Made by a program: the position numbers and the translations under genes. The notes below the pieces were generated by a model. The model had not been told where the DNA came from and searched no databases. It worked only from the letters and a program-made list of their open reading frames with translations. DNA of 64,000 nt from contig CADEFM010000006.1 of the NCBI GenBank assembly GCA_902826605.1, positions 186,001 through 250,000 of the forward strand, written 5' to 3'. Positions 1 through 9,088 of this stretch are shown in pieces (the first letter of the stretch is position 1; every line of letters begins with the position of its first letter). The DNA comes from an uncultured Acidobacteriota bacterium. Lineage in GTDB: Bacteria; Acidobacteriota; Terriglobia; Bryobacterales; Bryobacteraceae.

Positions 1-2907
1 TTCGAATATGCGCCCCAGGAAACGATCCACGAACAACGAGGTGATGCGGTACCCCAGACGGCTCGCGAGCACCTTGTGGCCATTTACCTCTAGATCCTCG
101 ACCTTCTCGAGGAATCCATTTTCGATCAGAAACAGCGGATCGCGCTCCGCCACTCTCATGCGGCACCAGATCTCGGGAACCAGGAGGCTCACATCGTGGT
201 CCACGCGAAGATGTGGTCCCACGCAAACAGCAGAAGTGGTGAAGCCGGCGTCGCCTGTCAGAATCGCCGAAACCAGGGCGTTATTGAGATCTACCACTGG
301 CCATAAAGCGTTGAAGGGGCCTTTCGTGAGTGCGCCTTCGCTCCCGAATCCGGTAGTGGCAGGCGATTTTCCTGTCAGGCTCGAGATGAACTCCATGAAT
401 AGTTCCGGCAGTTCTTGATAGTGAATCGGCCCGTACACGGCGAGTGGCGGCACCCCTAGGGCGGGATCTGGCGGGCTATTTCTGCGTCCAGCGAGCACCG
501 CGTTCACCGGGAAGTGCACCGGCGCGGTCGCGGGAATTTTGCGCTCCAGGCGCGCCGCGATCTCCGCCAGATAACGCTCGCGCGGACTGACCAGATCCGC
601 TCGCTTCTGCAGATAGCGGGGATTCAGTGAAGGTTTGCCATTCACCATGCGGGGATAGGCTGAGGAAACCACGTAAGTGTGCTTTCCGGCGCCGTTGAAG
701 TCTTCGAGCAAACGCTTCATAGGTTCGGTGTAACGATCGAATTCCACGACATTATCCAACATGGCTCGCACCTGATCGTAGGTCAAGGGTTCGTAGTTGG
801 AAAGAAACGTATCGGAACTCGCGATGTCGGCTTCCGCCTGCCGGTCAAAGCCGCGATGAATGGCGTCGTCGGGGCGCTGGAACAGCAGAGTTTCGCAATT
901 GCTCACTAGCTTCACGCTAGGATGATCGTATTCGGGGTCCAGGCCGCTCAGAGCGGAGCGGGGAAGCACCACGGAGGCCGTGATATCGTCTTCCATCTGG
1001 ACTTTTTCTGCGGGATGGAAATCCGGCCGTAGTTTGAAAATCCTCCATGAGCCGTCAGGGTCATAGCCGACGCGCAGATAGTTGCTGATCAGCGTTTCGC
1101 CGTCAAACTTCAGCTCGTGACCCAGGAAACCATTGATCCGGTCCACGGTGAAGTGTTCGCGCCAGTTGCCCTCCCACTCCGCACGGTAGTACCGCTTGAC
1201 GGTAAACACAAGCTGGCGCACTGTCTGGCGCAGTTGCCCCAGCCATGCATTGTGTTCGTCCGTATATTCCGCAGATTCGGTGAACAAGAGGATCACGGAA
1301 CCCAGCGTGCGCTCCAGGCTCAGAATGGGGCGGTGGGTGCGCGCATCGGGAGCGCGATGTTTGTAAATATTGGAGAAATCTTTTTTCAAAATCTCCGCCA
1401 CTTCATCCATATCGCGATGATAGTCGCTGACGAAAACCGGTCCGCTCAATACCGCGTTAGCGATCGATTTCGAAATCTCCGATTTGCCTCCGCCGGAAAC
1501 CGTGCATGGTTTGTGGCAGACAGTGCCACGGGGACGCGAGCCAATGAGCCTCCAGTTGGCCGCGGAATAATGTTTCTCCAGACGCACGCGAAAGCCCGAC
1601 GGCAGCACATAGGTGGCCGAGGGACGCAGCGTCAGTTGACGGGGAACGCCGCCCTGCTTCCACGTCACGCGGCAGTCGCGAACACTGAATATGGCTTCGT
1701 CTGGGACGTAAAAGATTTCCGGAAAGCGCCGGTCGATCGCGTAGCCTTCGGGTTTACGTTCGACTATATCTCCCAGCAGGCTCATTCCTTGATCAAACGA
1801 AGCTTTCTTTAGACTGACGCTGCGGCTGGCTTGGAAATCCTGGCCAAGCACGTAGGTCGCGAAGGCCATGGCGCCGCCGGCGTGTTCTTCCTCACTCAGG
1901 CCGTAGAGGTTAGCGGCGTAGCTGATCTGGGTTTTGACTTCCTTCTTGCAATAGCCGTAGTAGTTGTCGGCGATGACAGTGACCATCACGCCACGGTGAT
2001 CGCGGCAGCAGATCTTGAAGGCATTGCCATCGTTGTAAAGTTCGTCTTCCGATTCCCAGCACATGCCGTCGAGGCGCTGGCGCTCAGTGGCGTCGCGTTT
2101 GTGCGGCAGACCCAATTCGGCTTTCTTCATGCCGAGTATATGTGGCGCAACAATGACGCAGCCGGTGTGGCCAGTCCAGTGCATCACGTCGAGAGCGGCA
2201 TCGTTTTCCGGCAGGCCTGGATCGCCCCCGTTCCCGAAAATCGACTCGACAAAATCCAGGTTGCTGACCAGACTGGCAGGTGCGAAGAAACGGATCTCCA
2301 TGGTCTTCGCGAGATCGGCTTCGGTGGCTGGACAAACAAGCGGGCGAATCAGCAAAGATACGAACAACTTCGCCTGTTGTGCTTGCTGCGCCGTGAACGG
2401 CAGCGCGAGAACATCCTGGGGCGGCGACAGCGCCGCACGCAGCAAGGCGGCGAATGTCTGCACTGGAACCGGCTGCTTATCGGCCGGTATGGGGAAGCCG
2501 CCTTCGGCGATATGGAAGACTCCTTTGGTTGTGCGCCGGTCGCTCAGAGGATTGTGCAGAATGCCCTGCGGCACGCGGTAGGAACGCAAGAAAGGAGACG
2601 AAAAGCTGGCCGAATTCGGGGGCAGCGAGATCGCGCGGGCCATCCGTGGTTGGTCCAACACAAGTGTGCGGGCCGGGAGGCGAGGTGCGATTCCCGTGCC
2701 ACACAAATAGTCGTCGAGGAAAGTCTGAATTCGCGCGTCCGCAGGACAGAGATGATCCTGCGGCCCGCGATTTGTGGCTTCGTTGCGAAGAAGGGATTGC
2801 GCGATCTGGAAGAAGCCGGGCTCCGCCGTAGACTCGCCCGTCGGCTGGCCCAGGGCAGCCAATTTCAGGTTCACGCGCCAAATTAGTTCGGTAGTTTCGC
2901 TAGACAT
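1..2907 (-). CDS. Putative PPi-type phosphoenolpyruvate carboxykinase, C-terminus beyond window
   Basis: One uninterrupted minus-strand frame of 969 codons runs from an ATG at 2907 to base 1, so the C-terminus lies outside the window. The protein is far larger than ATP- or GTP-type PEPCK (about 530-640 aa), but its size fits the roughly 1,100-aa PPi-type enzyme, which interconverts oxaloacetate plus PPi with PEP, CO2 and phosphate. Segments I associate with that family are HTGCVIVAP (about residue 240), DNYYGYCKKEVKTQIS (about 315), SGGGKSEISK (about 470) and TGKSPATTGFGSEGALTKGP (about 845). No signal peptide or membrane segment is seen. The start lies 11 bp after the stop of the glucan phosphorylase gene, so the two are probably co-transcribed. 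The family call rests on remembered motifs, not on a search; the open frame itself is certain. Confidence 0.6.
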   Translation of the reverse strand, partial: MSSETTELIWRVNLKLAALGQPTGESTAEPGFFQIAQSLLRNEATNRGPQDHLCPADARIQTFLDDYLCGTGIAPRLPARTLVLDQPRMARAISLPPNSASFSSPFLRSYRVPQGILHNPLSDRRTTKGVFHIAEGGFPIPADKQPVPVQTFAALLRAALSPPQDVLALPFTAQQAQQAKLFVSLLIRPLVCPATEADLAKTMEIRFFAPASLVSNLDFVESIFGNGGDPGLPENDAALDVMHWTGHTGCVIVAPHILGMKKAELGLPHKRDATERQRLDGMCWESEDELYNDGNAFKICCRDHRGVMVTVIADNYYGYCKKEVKTQISYAANLYGLSEEEHAGGAMAFATYVLGQDFQASRSVSLKKASFDQGMSLLGDIVERKPEGYAIDRRFPEIFYVPDEAIFSVRDCRVTWKQGGVPRQLTLRPSATYVLPSGFRVRLEKHYSAANWRLIGSRPRGTVCHKPCTVSGGGKSEISKSIANAVLSGPVFVSDYHRDMDEVAEILKKDFSNIYKHRAPDARTHRPILSLERTLGSVILLFTESAEYTDEHNAWLGQLRQTVRQLVFTVKRYYRAEWEGNWREHFTVDRINGFLGHELKFDGETLISNYLRVGYDPDGSWRIFKLRPDFHPAEKVQMEDDITASVVLPRSALSGLDPEYDHPSVKLVSNCETLLFQRPDDAIHRGFDRQAEADIASSDTFLSNYEPLTYDQVRAMLDNVVEFDRYTEPMKRLLEDFNGAGKHTYVVSSAYPRMVNGKPSLNPRYLQKRADLVSPRERYLAEIAARLERKIPATAPVHFPVNAVLAGRRNSPPDPALGVPPLAVYGPIHYQELPELFMEFISSLTGKSPATTGFGSEGALTKGPFNALWPVVDLNNALVSAILTGDAGFTTSAVCVGPHLRVDHDVSLLVPEIWCRMRVAERDPLFLIENGFLEKVEDLEVNGHKVLASRLGYRITSLFVDRFLGRIFE

Positions 2908-2918
2908 CGGAGACGGGA

Positions 2919-5585
2919 TTAACTCATGCCGCGCAGGTCGCTCGAAGTGCCGCCTGCCGCCGGGATGTAACATTTCAGTGTATAGTCCATGACCATTCGG
3001 TTCGCGTTGAACCGCCAGCCCAGCGTCCGAATAGTCCGTTTCATGCGCTTGATCCAGCCGCGCGGCAAGCCGTCGCGATCGCGCTGGTAAAACAGGGGGA
3101 TCACTTCTTCCTGCAACACGCGAAGCAGGTCTTCCCCGTCGCGAGCATCGTGCACATCCATATTCGCATGGGTGCGTCCGGAGCCGATGGCGAAACCATT
3201 CAGTCCGTCATAGGCCTCCGCCCACCAGCCGTCCAGGACCGAAAGATTCAACCCTCCGTTGAGCACTACTTTTTGGCCGCTGGTGCCGGACGCCTCTAGG
3301 GGACGCCTGGGATTGTTGAGCCACACATCCACCCCTTGGACAAGGAAACGCCCCACGTTAATATCGTAGTCTTCTACGAATACGAAGCGGTCTGCAAACT
3401 GGGAGTCACGCATGAGCCCGGCGATCTGCTGCAGGACGCGCTTGCCGGGGTAGTCATGCGGATGGGCCTTGCCGGCGAAAACAAATTGCACCGGCCGCTT
3501 GGGATCATTGACCATCGACGCGAGTTTTTCGATGTCCGCGAGAATCAGATTGGCGCGCTTGTACGTCGCAAAGCGGCGCGCAAAGCCAATGGTCAGGGCA
3601 TCGGGGCTGAAGATGCGGCCGAGGCGTTGCAGAGCTTCGGCAGGTTCATTCCTGCGCTGTGCCTGATCCACAGCACGGCGGCGAACAAATTCAATGAGCC
3701 GAGATTTCAGAGCGAGGTGGGTCTCCCACAGTTCCCCGTCATCGACGTTTTCGATACCTTCCCAGATACGGGCCTCTCCGCTCTGTTCCGGCCAGCCGGG
3801 CCCCAAGTGACGGTCGTACAGGCGGAACATCTGCGGCGCCAGCCACGTGGGAACGTGAACGCCGTTCGTTACGTGTCCGATGGGGACTTCGTTTTCCGGC
3901 TTTCCCGGATAGAGGCCCGTCCACATGGCGCGGGACACTTCGCCGTGCAGGGAAGAAACCGCATTTGCCCGGTTGGCTAGTCGCAACCCCAGGACGGTCA
4001 TGCAAAACAATTCGTTATGGTTAGCGCCGTTCTCGCGGCCCAGCGCCATCAGTCGTTCGTGCGATAAACCCAGATCGTCGCGTAGCGGACCGAGATGCTC
4101 TTCAATCAGGTGACCATCGAAGCGGTCGTGGCCGGCAGCCACAGGAGTGTGCGTGGTAAACACCACCTCGCGCGCTACCCTGGGCACGGCCTGATCGAAG
4201 TTGACTCCTTCTTCCTCCATGCGCGACCGGATGGCCTCCAATACCGCGAATCCGCTGTGACCTTCGTTCATGTGAAGGACGCCTGGGGTGATTCCCATGG
4301 CCCGCAAAGCGCGATACCCGCCGACGCCCAGCAGCAGTTCCTGCCGGATGCGAATTCTGCCGTCGCCGCCATATAGCCGGGAGGTTAGTTCGCGATCTTC
4401 CGGTGCGTTGCCTTCCATGTTGGAATCGAGCAGCAACAGATCGCAGCGGCCTACTTTCAAGCGCCAGACTTTGGCGCTGATTCCCGAGCCGTTCCCCCGA
4501 GTCTTAATCCGTATTGTGACAGGAAGACCATCCATACCTATGGCAGGCTCCATTGGCATGCGGCTGATATCGGTTTCTAAATACTCTTCCTGCTGCCAGC
4601 CGTTCTTATCCAGCCACTGTCTGAAATATCCTTGTCCATAGAACAAACCGATTCCGATGAGCGGGATATCCAGATCCGAAGCGCTCTTGATGTGATCGCC
4701 TGCCAGCACGCCCAGGCCGCCCGAATAGATGGGTACCGATTCGTGCAGCCCGAATTCGGCCGAAAAATAAGCAACCGGACGTGGTCGCAGCACGCCCGCG
4801 TGGGTTGCGCCCCAGGTTCTATCCGCCTGAAGATATTCCCGTTGGCGCCGGTAGTCATAGTTGATCCGGCCGTGCAGCACCTGTTCGTCCGCGCGCCGTT
4901 CGATCTCCGTCAGGGGCATCTTGCCAAGCAAGGAGATGGGGTTATGGTTGGCCTGACGCCACCGCACAGGATCCAGATCGCGAAATAGACCGACCGAATC
5001 GTGATCCCAGCTCCACCACAAATTGCGCGCCAGGGAAAACAAGCGCTCCTGAACAGGTGCAATGAAGCGATCGAGCGTTCGCGCATCGTTAACCACCGGC
5101 GCCAATTGCGCCGCCGCATTCACCAGCATCTGCGCTTCGCCCTCGCTGAAGCGGCGTACTGCGACGGTCTGCACTACCAGCACGCCCTGCAGAACCCCCC
5201 GTTCGATCAATGGCACGCCCAGAAAAGATTGGTAGCGATCTTCTCCGGCTTCGCGGAAATATTTGAAACGGGGATGTTCCTTAACTTGTTCGACGTCCAC
5301 CGGGCGCACCTGTTCGGCCACCAAGCCTACCAAGCCTTCCGTCAAGGCCAGCCGCAGGGTTCCAATCGCCTGAGTGCGCAGGCCAACCGTCGCCGCAAGC
5401 ACCAGGTGAGCCCGATCTGGTTCCAGCAGATACACGGAGCACACTTCAGTGCCAAAACGCTTGGCGATCAACGCGACCACCTTCATCAAGATCTCGGCGG
5501 GTTTGCCGCTTTCGTCGGCCAGGCTGCCGATCTCTTCCAGAGTCAGTACATCTCTGGCTTCCCAAGGTGCTTCACTCGGACTCAT
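2919..5585 (-). CDS. glgP: GAF-domain alpha-glucan (glycogen) phosphorylase
   Basis: This 888-aa cytoplasmic enzyme should release glucose-1-phosphate from glycogen or maltodextrin by phosphorolysis. Residues about 12-170 form a GAF domain resembling that of the PTS enzyme PtsP (SFLGVPLIERG, GVLVVQ). Residues about 175-290 are the DUF3417 region (LARNLWWSWD). The rest is the short-type phosphorylase (AYFSAEFGLHES, GGLGVLAGDH). The PLP lysine is in the segment GTSGQKVVLNGGLNLSVLDG. I chose the ATG at 5585 because AAGGGAGA lies about 10 bases upstream; the frame stays open to 5660, but that leader looks non-coding. The gene precedes the large PEPCK-like gene by 11 bp. The GAF fusion is unusual and suggests ligand-controlled activity, which is an inference. 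Confidence 0.92.
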   Translation of the reverse strand: MSPSEAPWEARDVLTLEEIGSLADESGKPAEILMKVVALIAKRFGTEVCSVYLLEPDRAHLVLAATVGLRTQAIGTLRLALTEGLVGLVAEQVRPVDVEQVKEHPRFKYFREAGEDRYQSFLGVPLIERGVLQGVLVVQTVAVRRFSEGEAQMLVNAAAQLAPVVNDARTLDRFIAPVQERLFSLARNLWWSWDHDSVGLFRDLDPVRWRQANHNPISLLGKMPLTEIERRADEQVLHGRINYDYRRQREYLQADRTWGATHAGVLRPRPVAYFSAEFGLHESVPIYSGGLGVLAGDHIKSASDLDIPLIGIGLFYGQGYFRQWLDKNGWQQEEYLETDISRMPMEPAIGMDGLPVTIRIKTRGNGSGISAKVWRLKVGRCDLLLLDSNMEGNAPEDRELTSRLYGGDGRIRIRQELLLGVGGYRALRAMGITPGVLHMNEGHSGFAVLEAIRSRMEEEGVNFDQAVPRVAREVVFTTHTPVAAGHDRFDGHLIEEHLGPLRDDLGLSHERLMALGRENGANHNELFCMTVLGLRLANRANAVSSLHGEVSRAMWTGLYPGKPENEVPIGHVTNGVHVPTWLAPQMFRLYDRHLGPGWPEQSGEARIWEGIENVDDGELWETHLALKSRLIEFVRRRAVDQAQRRNEPAEALQRLGRIFSPDALTIGFARRFATYKRANLILADIEKLASMVNDPKRPVQFVFAGKAHPHDYPGKRVLQQIAGLMRDSQFADRFVFVEDYDINVGRFLVQGVDVWLNNPRRPLEASGTSGQKVVLNGGLNLSVLDGWWAEAYDGLNGFAIGSGRTHANMDVHDARDGEDLLRVLQEEVIPLFYQRDRDGLPRGWIKRMKRTIRTLGWRFNANRMVMDYTLKCYIPAAGGTSSDLRGMS

Positions 5586-5853
5586 ACAATTAAGTCTCCC
5601 TTTTCCAGCGCAATACTGTCTGCGCATTGTGGACAGGAAGCAAACGGTGCTCACTCCCAACCGGCAGAGAACTGAATAGATAGCTTACGAGACAAATAGA
5701 CGCAGGCCAAAGAACTTTTTTTTATGACATCCATAAGTCATCGCGAAGGCTGGGGTTCCGTTAAAGATGACTACGGCCCTTTACGTGTTGGGATTTCAAC
5801 GGGTGCCGCTCGCCTCCGGGGGCATCCTTAAGTAAGCTCAATTAGTAAGCTCA
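5586..5853. promoter_or_regulatory. Divergent intergenic region with overlapping hairpins and a tandem repeat
   Basis: This 268-bp region separates the divergent glgP and ABC exporter genes and must hold both promoters. At 5723-5742, after a run of eight T's, two inverted repeats overlap: TTATG-ACATC-CATAA and ATGAC-ATCCATAA-GTCAT. At 5831-5855 the 12-mer AGTAAGCTCAAT occurs twice with a 13-bp period, and the second copy runs into the ATG of the exporter gene. No good Shine-Dalgarno sequence precedes that ATG. I could not pick a convincing -35/-10 pair. Confidence 0.4.
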
Positions 5854-7680
5854 ATGCCAGAGACCGCGACGCCGCCTAACTCAGCCCCAAAATCCAACTG
5901 GCTTCAGATGATCGCGCTTTTGCGGCCTCACTGGAAAACCATGAGCTTAGCTCTGGTGGCCGTGATAGGGGAAACCCTCACCGACCTTTTGGAGCCTTGG
6001 CCGCTAAAAATTGTCATCGATAACTTGCTGCAGTCCAAACCCTTACCATCGTGGCTGGCAGGTTTCGTAAGCCAAGTGGCCGGGCAGGACAAATTGGCGG
6101 TATTGAACTTCGCCGTACTGGCTGTTTTAGCCATCGCAACCGTCGGAGCGATCAGCTCTTACGTGGAAAAGTACCTGACCACCAGCGTCGGCCAATGGGT
6201 GATGCACGATCTTAGACGCACTCTGTATCAGCATATCCATCACTTGTCCTTGGCGGAACATGACGAGAAAAGGACCGGAGATCTGATCAGCCGAGTCACC
6301 AGCGACATTGACGCCGTTCAGGATTTCATCTCCACGGCTGTACTCGGCATGTTAGTCAACACGCTTACCATCGTCGGGATGATCAGCGTGATGTTCTACT
6401 ACAACGTGACGTTCGCCCTGGTTTCGCTCGCCATTGTTCCCGTGCTTTTCTTGTTCGTGTTTACGCTGACCAAGCGCATCAAGAAGGCGTCGAGGGAGGT
6501 ACGGGAAAAAGAAGGCGAGCTGGTGAATATTGTGCAGGAAGTGTTCTCGTCGATTCGCGTGGTCAAAGCTTTTTCGCGTGAAGACTACGAGCAGCGCCGC
6601 TTCGAGGAGCAAAGCCTGGAAAATGTGGAAACGGCGCTAAAGGCGCGCTCTCTCAAAGCCAAGTTATCGCCCATTGTGGAGGTGCTTGCGGCAATTGGGA
6701 CTTGCGCGGTATTAGGGTACGGAGCCCGCCTGGCGATGGCCAATCAACTCACGGCAGGCGAACTGATTATTTTTCTCGCTTATCTTGCCAAGATGTACAA
6801 ACCCATGCGGGATCTGGCCAAGATGGGGGATACAATTTCCAAGGCGAGCGTCAGTTATGAACGCATCACGGAGGTGTTGAGCGCCGTCAGCCGCGTGCGC
6901 GATCTGCCCCGCGCCCGCCGCGTTCAATCGGTGAAAGGAAGAATAGAATTCAATTGTGTCTCATTCAGTTATACGCCCGACAATCCTATCTTGAAGGAAC
7001 TAAGTTTCAAGATTGAACCGGGCAAAGTGGCCGCATTTGTGGGTCCAAGCGGAGCGGGCAAGTCCACCATCATCAGCCTGATCCCCCGTTTTTACGATCC
7101 AACCGCTGGCACGGTCAATATCGATGGAACCGACATCCGCCAATTCAAGCTGCAATCCCTGCGGGAACACATCAGCTTTGTGCTCCAGGATACGGTACTG
7201 TTCCGCGCTCCGATCTGGCAGAATATCGCGTACGGCAGGCCGGAAGGACGGCGAGACGAGATCATCGCGGCCGCTAAGCTAGCGAACGCACACGATTTTA
7301 TTGAGAAGATGCCGGAAGGCTATGACACGATGGTAGGCGAACGGGGTGTGACGCTGTCGGGCGGCCAGCGCCAGCGCGTCGCCATAGCCAGGGCCGTGAT
7401 CCGCAATACGCCGATCTTGCTGCTGGATGAGCCTACCTCCGGCCTGGATGCCGAGTCGGAGCAGCTGGTTTTCGAGGCGCTCGGCCGCCTGATGGAAAAC
7501 AAAACTTGCGTGGTGATCGCGCATCACCTGGCTACCATTCAGCGGGCCGATATCATATTCGTGATCAAAGATTACCAGATTGCGGAAACCGGAACGCACA
7601 CGGAATTACTCGCTGCCGGCGGGCTGTATGCGGAGCTTCACGGCTTGCAGTTTGGCGCTGTGGAAGAACCGTCTCGTTAG
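5854..7680 (+). CDS. ABC-type exporter, MsbA/multidrug-like half-transporter
   Basis: This 608-aa protein has an N-terminal transmembrane exporter domain (about residues 15-320) and a C-terminal ATPase domain. The ATPase shows Walker A GPSGAGKSTI, the signature LSGGQRQRVAIARA, Walker B ILLLDEPTSGLD and the switch histidine in IAHHLATI. It should work as an inner-membrane homodimer exporting lipid, peptide or drug; the substrate cannot be told from sequence. It stands alone, divergent from glgP and convergent with the next gene (8-bp gap). No clear ribosome site precedes the ATG, which lies inside a tandem 12-mer repeat. Confidence 0.92.
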   Translation: MPETATPPNSAPKSNWLQMIALLRPHWKTMSLALVAVIGETLTDLLEPWPLKIVIDNLLQSKPLPSWLAGFVSQVAGQDKLAVLNFAVLAVLAIATVGAISSYVEKYLTTSVGQWVMHDLRRTLYQHIHHLSLAEHDEKRTGDLISRVTSDIDAVQDFISTAVLGMLVNTLTIVGMISVMFYYNVTFALVSLAIVPVLFLFVFTLTKRIKKASREVREKEGELVNIVQEVFSSIRVVKAFSREDYEQRRFEEQSLENVETALKARSLKAKLSPIVEVLAAIGTCAVLGYGARLAMANQLTAGELIIFLAYLAKMYKPMRDLAKMGDTISKASVSYERITEVLSAVSRVRDLPRARRVQSVKGRIEFNCVSFSYTPDNPILKELSFKIEPGKVAAFVGPSGAGKSTIISLIPRFYDPTAGTVNIDGTDIRQFKLQSLREHISFVLQDTVLFRAPIWQNIAYGRPEGRRDEIIAAAKLANAHDFIEKMPEGYDTMVGERGVTLSGGQRQRVAIARAVIRNTPILLLDEPTSGLDAESEQLVFEALGRLMENKTCVVIAHHLATIQRADIIFVIKDYQIAETGTHTELLAAGGLYAELHGLQFGAVEEPSR

Positions 7681-7688
7681 GCTCCTGC

Positions 7689-8711
7689 CTAAAGTTTGTT
7701 CAAATCATCGATCCGCCCTTGCACAGCCTTCGAGAAACCATCCACTTCCGCAGGTGAGTATCCGGCTGCACGAAAGCAGTCGCCGATCTGTTCCGCGGAG
7801 AGCCGCCCCAGCGCTTGACCCAGCCACTTCGCGTGCGTGCGCGGTATATTGTTACCGATTTTGGAACGGGCAGCCATTTTGTGGTAGTGGTAGTAGTCAA
7901 TAGCCATCAGGAAGAACGGTCGGCTTTTCAGGACCAGATCGACCTCTTCGGAATCGGTGTCTTCGATGAATTTTTCCGTGGCATAGTGGTCCAAACGGCT
8001 TTTAGTGCGCTTTCCAATGCCGCCGGTTTTTCCGAATGTCGCTCCCAGATCGCTGACCACATAACGCAATTCCTGACCCGGTGCCTTGTAGATAGCATTG
8101 TTGGGCGTTTTCAGATCCCAATTGTTCATGAGGGCCATCATGACTCTGAGGCCGTTCATTTCTCTTGTCCCTGTCAGCGAATTCTTGGACCAGCTCCAGT
8201 TTCCGGTCTTCTTTTGTCCGGCAACGTTGCGTTCTAGTCTGACGCCGTGCACGATGCCACCGGCGGTGACAAACTGGCGGCCGCGGCGGAGTTTGGGCAA
8301 CTTTTCCACTCGCAGCTCCGACAGGTAATAGTCTTCGTCGGTATAGTAGCCGGACGCCCATAACAAGCGCGCAGCAGCCGTTTCTGATTTGGTCTCTTCT
8401 CCAAGCTTGGCTTTCCAACGGACGCCGTGGTCGTCCACGACTTCAAACTTGGGTTGCGTGCCCTCTTTGTCTTCAAGGACAAACGTGAATGTGCCCGTAG
8501 GCTGGTGGGCTTGGCCGCCCGAACCAAAGATTACATTCAGCAACTCAGCGTTGCCCCGGTTCTGCCATAGCCCCGACGCCTTCATAGGAGTTCCGCCTGA
8601 GGTCCGAAGCGCCGCTGCCACAGGGCGAGCTTGATAGGCGCCAACCGGAAGGCAAGAAGCTACGATGCCAATCACCCATAGCGGGTGCGATGATCTATAG
8701 GGTCGGTTCAT
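7689..8711 (-). CDS. Secreted protein of unknown function with kinase-fold-like motifs
   Basis: This 340-aa protein begins with a probable signal peptide (residues about 1-27, hydrophobic WVIGIVASCLPVGAYQA), so it is likely exported. I do not recognise a named family. Four segments line up in order with the core of HipA/PI4K/FAM20-like kinases: a lysine in WKAKLG, a glutamate in SETAAARLLWA, a catalytic-loop-like NNWDLKTPNN, and a metal-binding-like SDLGATFG. This is an inference from motif order, not an established assignment. The C-terminal third (about residues 255-340) is helical. The gene stands alone and is convergent with the ABC exporter. A weak GAAAG precedes the ATG. Confidence 0.75.
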   Translation of the reverse strand: MNRPYRSSHPLWVIGIVASCLPVGAYQARPVAAALRTSGGTPMKASGLWQNRGNAELLNVIFGSGGQAHQPTGTFTFVLEDKEGTQPKFEVVDDHGVRWKAKLGEETKSETAAARLLWASGYYTDEDYYLSELRVEKLPKLRRGRQFVTAGGIVHGVRLERNVAGQKKTGNWSWSKNSLTGTREMNGLRVMMALMNNWDLKTPNNAIYKAPGQELRYVVSDLGATFGKTGGIGKRTKSRLDHYATEKFIEDTDSEEVDLVLKSRPFFLMAIDYYHYHKMAARSKIGNNIPRTHAKWLGQALGRLSAEQIGDCFRAAGYSPAEVDGFSKAVQGRIDDLNKL

Positions 8712-8995
8712 TTGTCTTTCGAGAGTCCCATCCGTGTAAGAATGGGCACGTGCGTATCCACATCCACTTCATTAAGTTGCAAGGACGTTGCAGTCAAGAG
8801 GCCGCAACTGTAGCGACCACTTATCGTCAGATGACCCACCATGGTCAATGACTTACGAAGCGACCGATCACCGAATGTGTGTGGGATGCGCTTGTCCGCA
8901 GCGTGACTGGCCCGTGACGTGCATTCTGGTTGACGTCGTATACCGTAACGCAGGGAATATGAGCCGGATAGAACCCGCCGCTCGGAGAGAACGCT
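8712..8995. other. Intergenic region upstream of the phospholipase-D-like gene
   Basis: About 280 bp separate the secreted kinase-like gene from the phospholipase-D-like gene. I see no supported gene. An inverted repeat AGTTGC...GCAACT lies at about 8775-8809. The longest open frame here shows no protein-like pattern. A GGAGAGA at 8984-8990 could be the ribosome site for a non-canonical start of the downstream gene. Confidence 0.4.
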
Positions 8996-9088
8996 CTGAA
9001 GCTCCTAGTCCAACCAACCGATGGCATCGCTCCACTGATTTCCGCAATCAAGTCCGCCAAGAAGAGCATTGATATCCTGATCTTCCGC

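Noticed and set aside
8..2886. Long plus-strand open frames (for example 1117-1812 and 1831-2886)
   Set aside because: They are the complement of the uninterrupted 969-codon minus-strand gene, which has the protein-like sequence. The plus-strand products lack any family pattern.
8788..9072. 94-aa plus-strand open frame before the phospholipase-D-like gene
   Set aside because: It is out of frame with the conserved N-terminus and shows no protein-like pattern.
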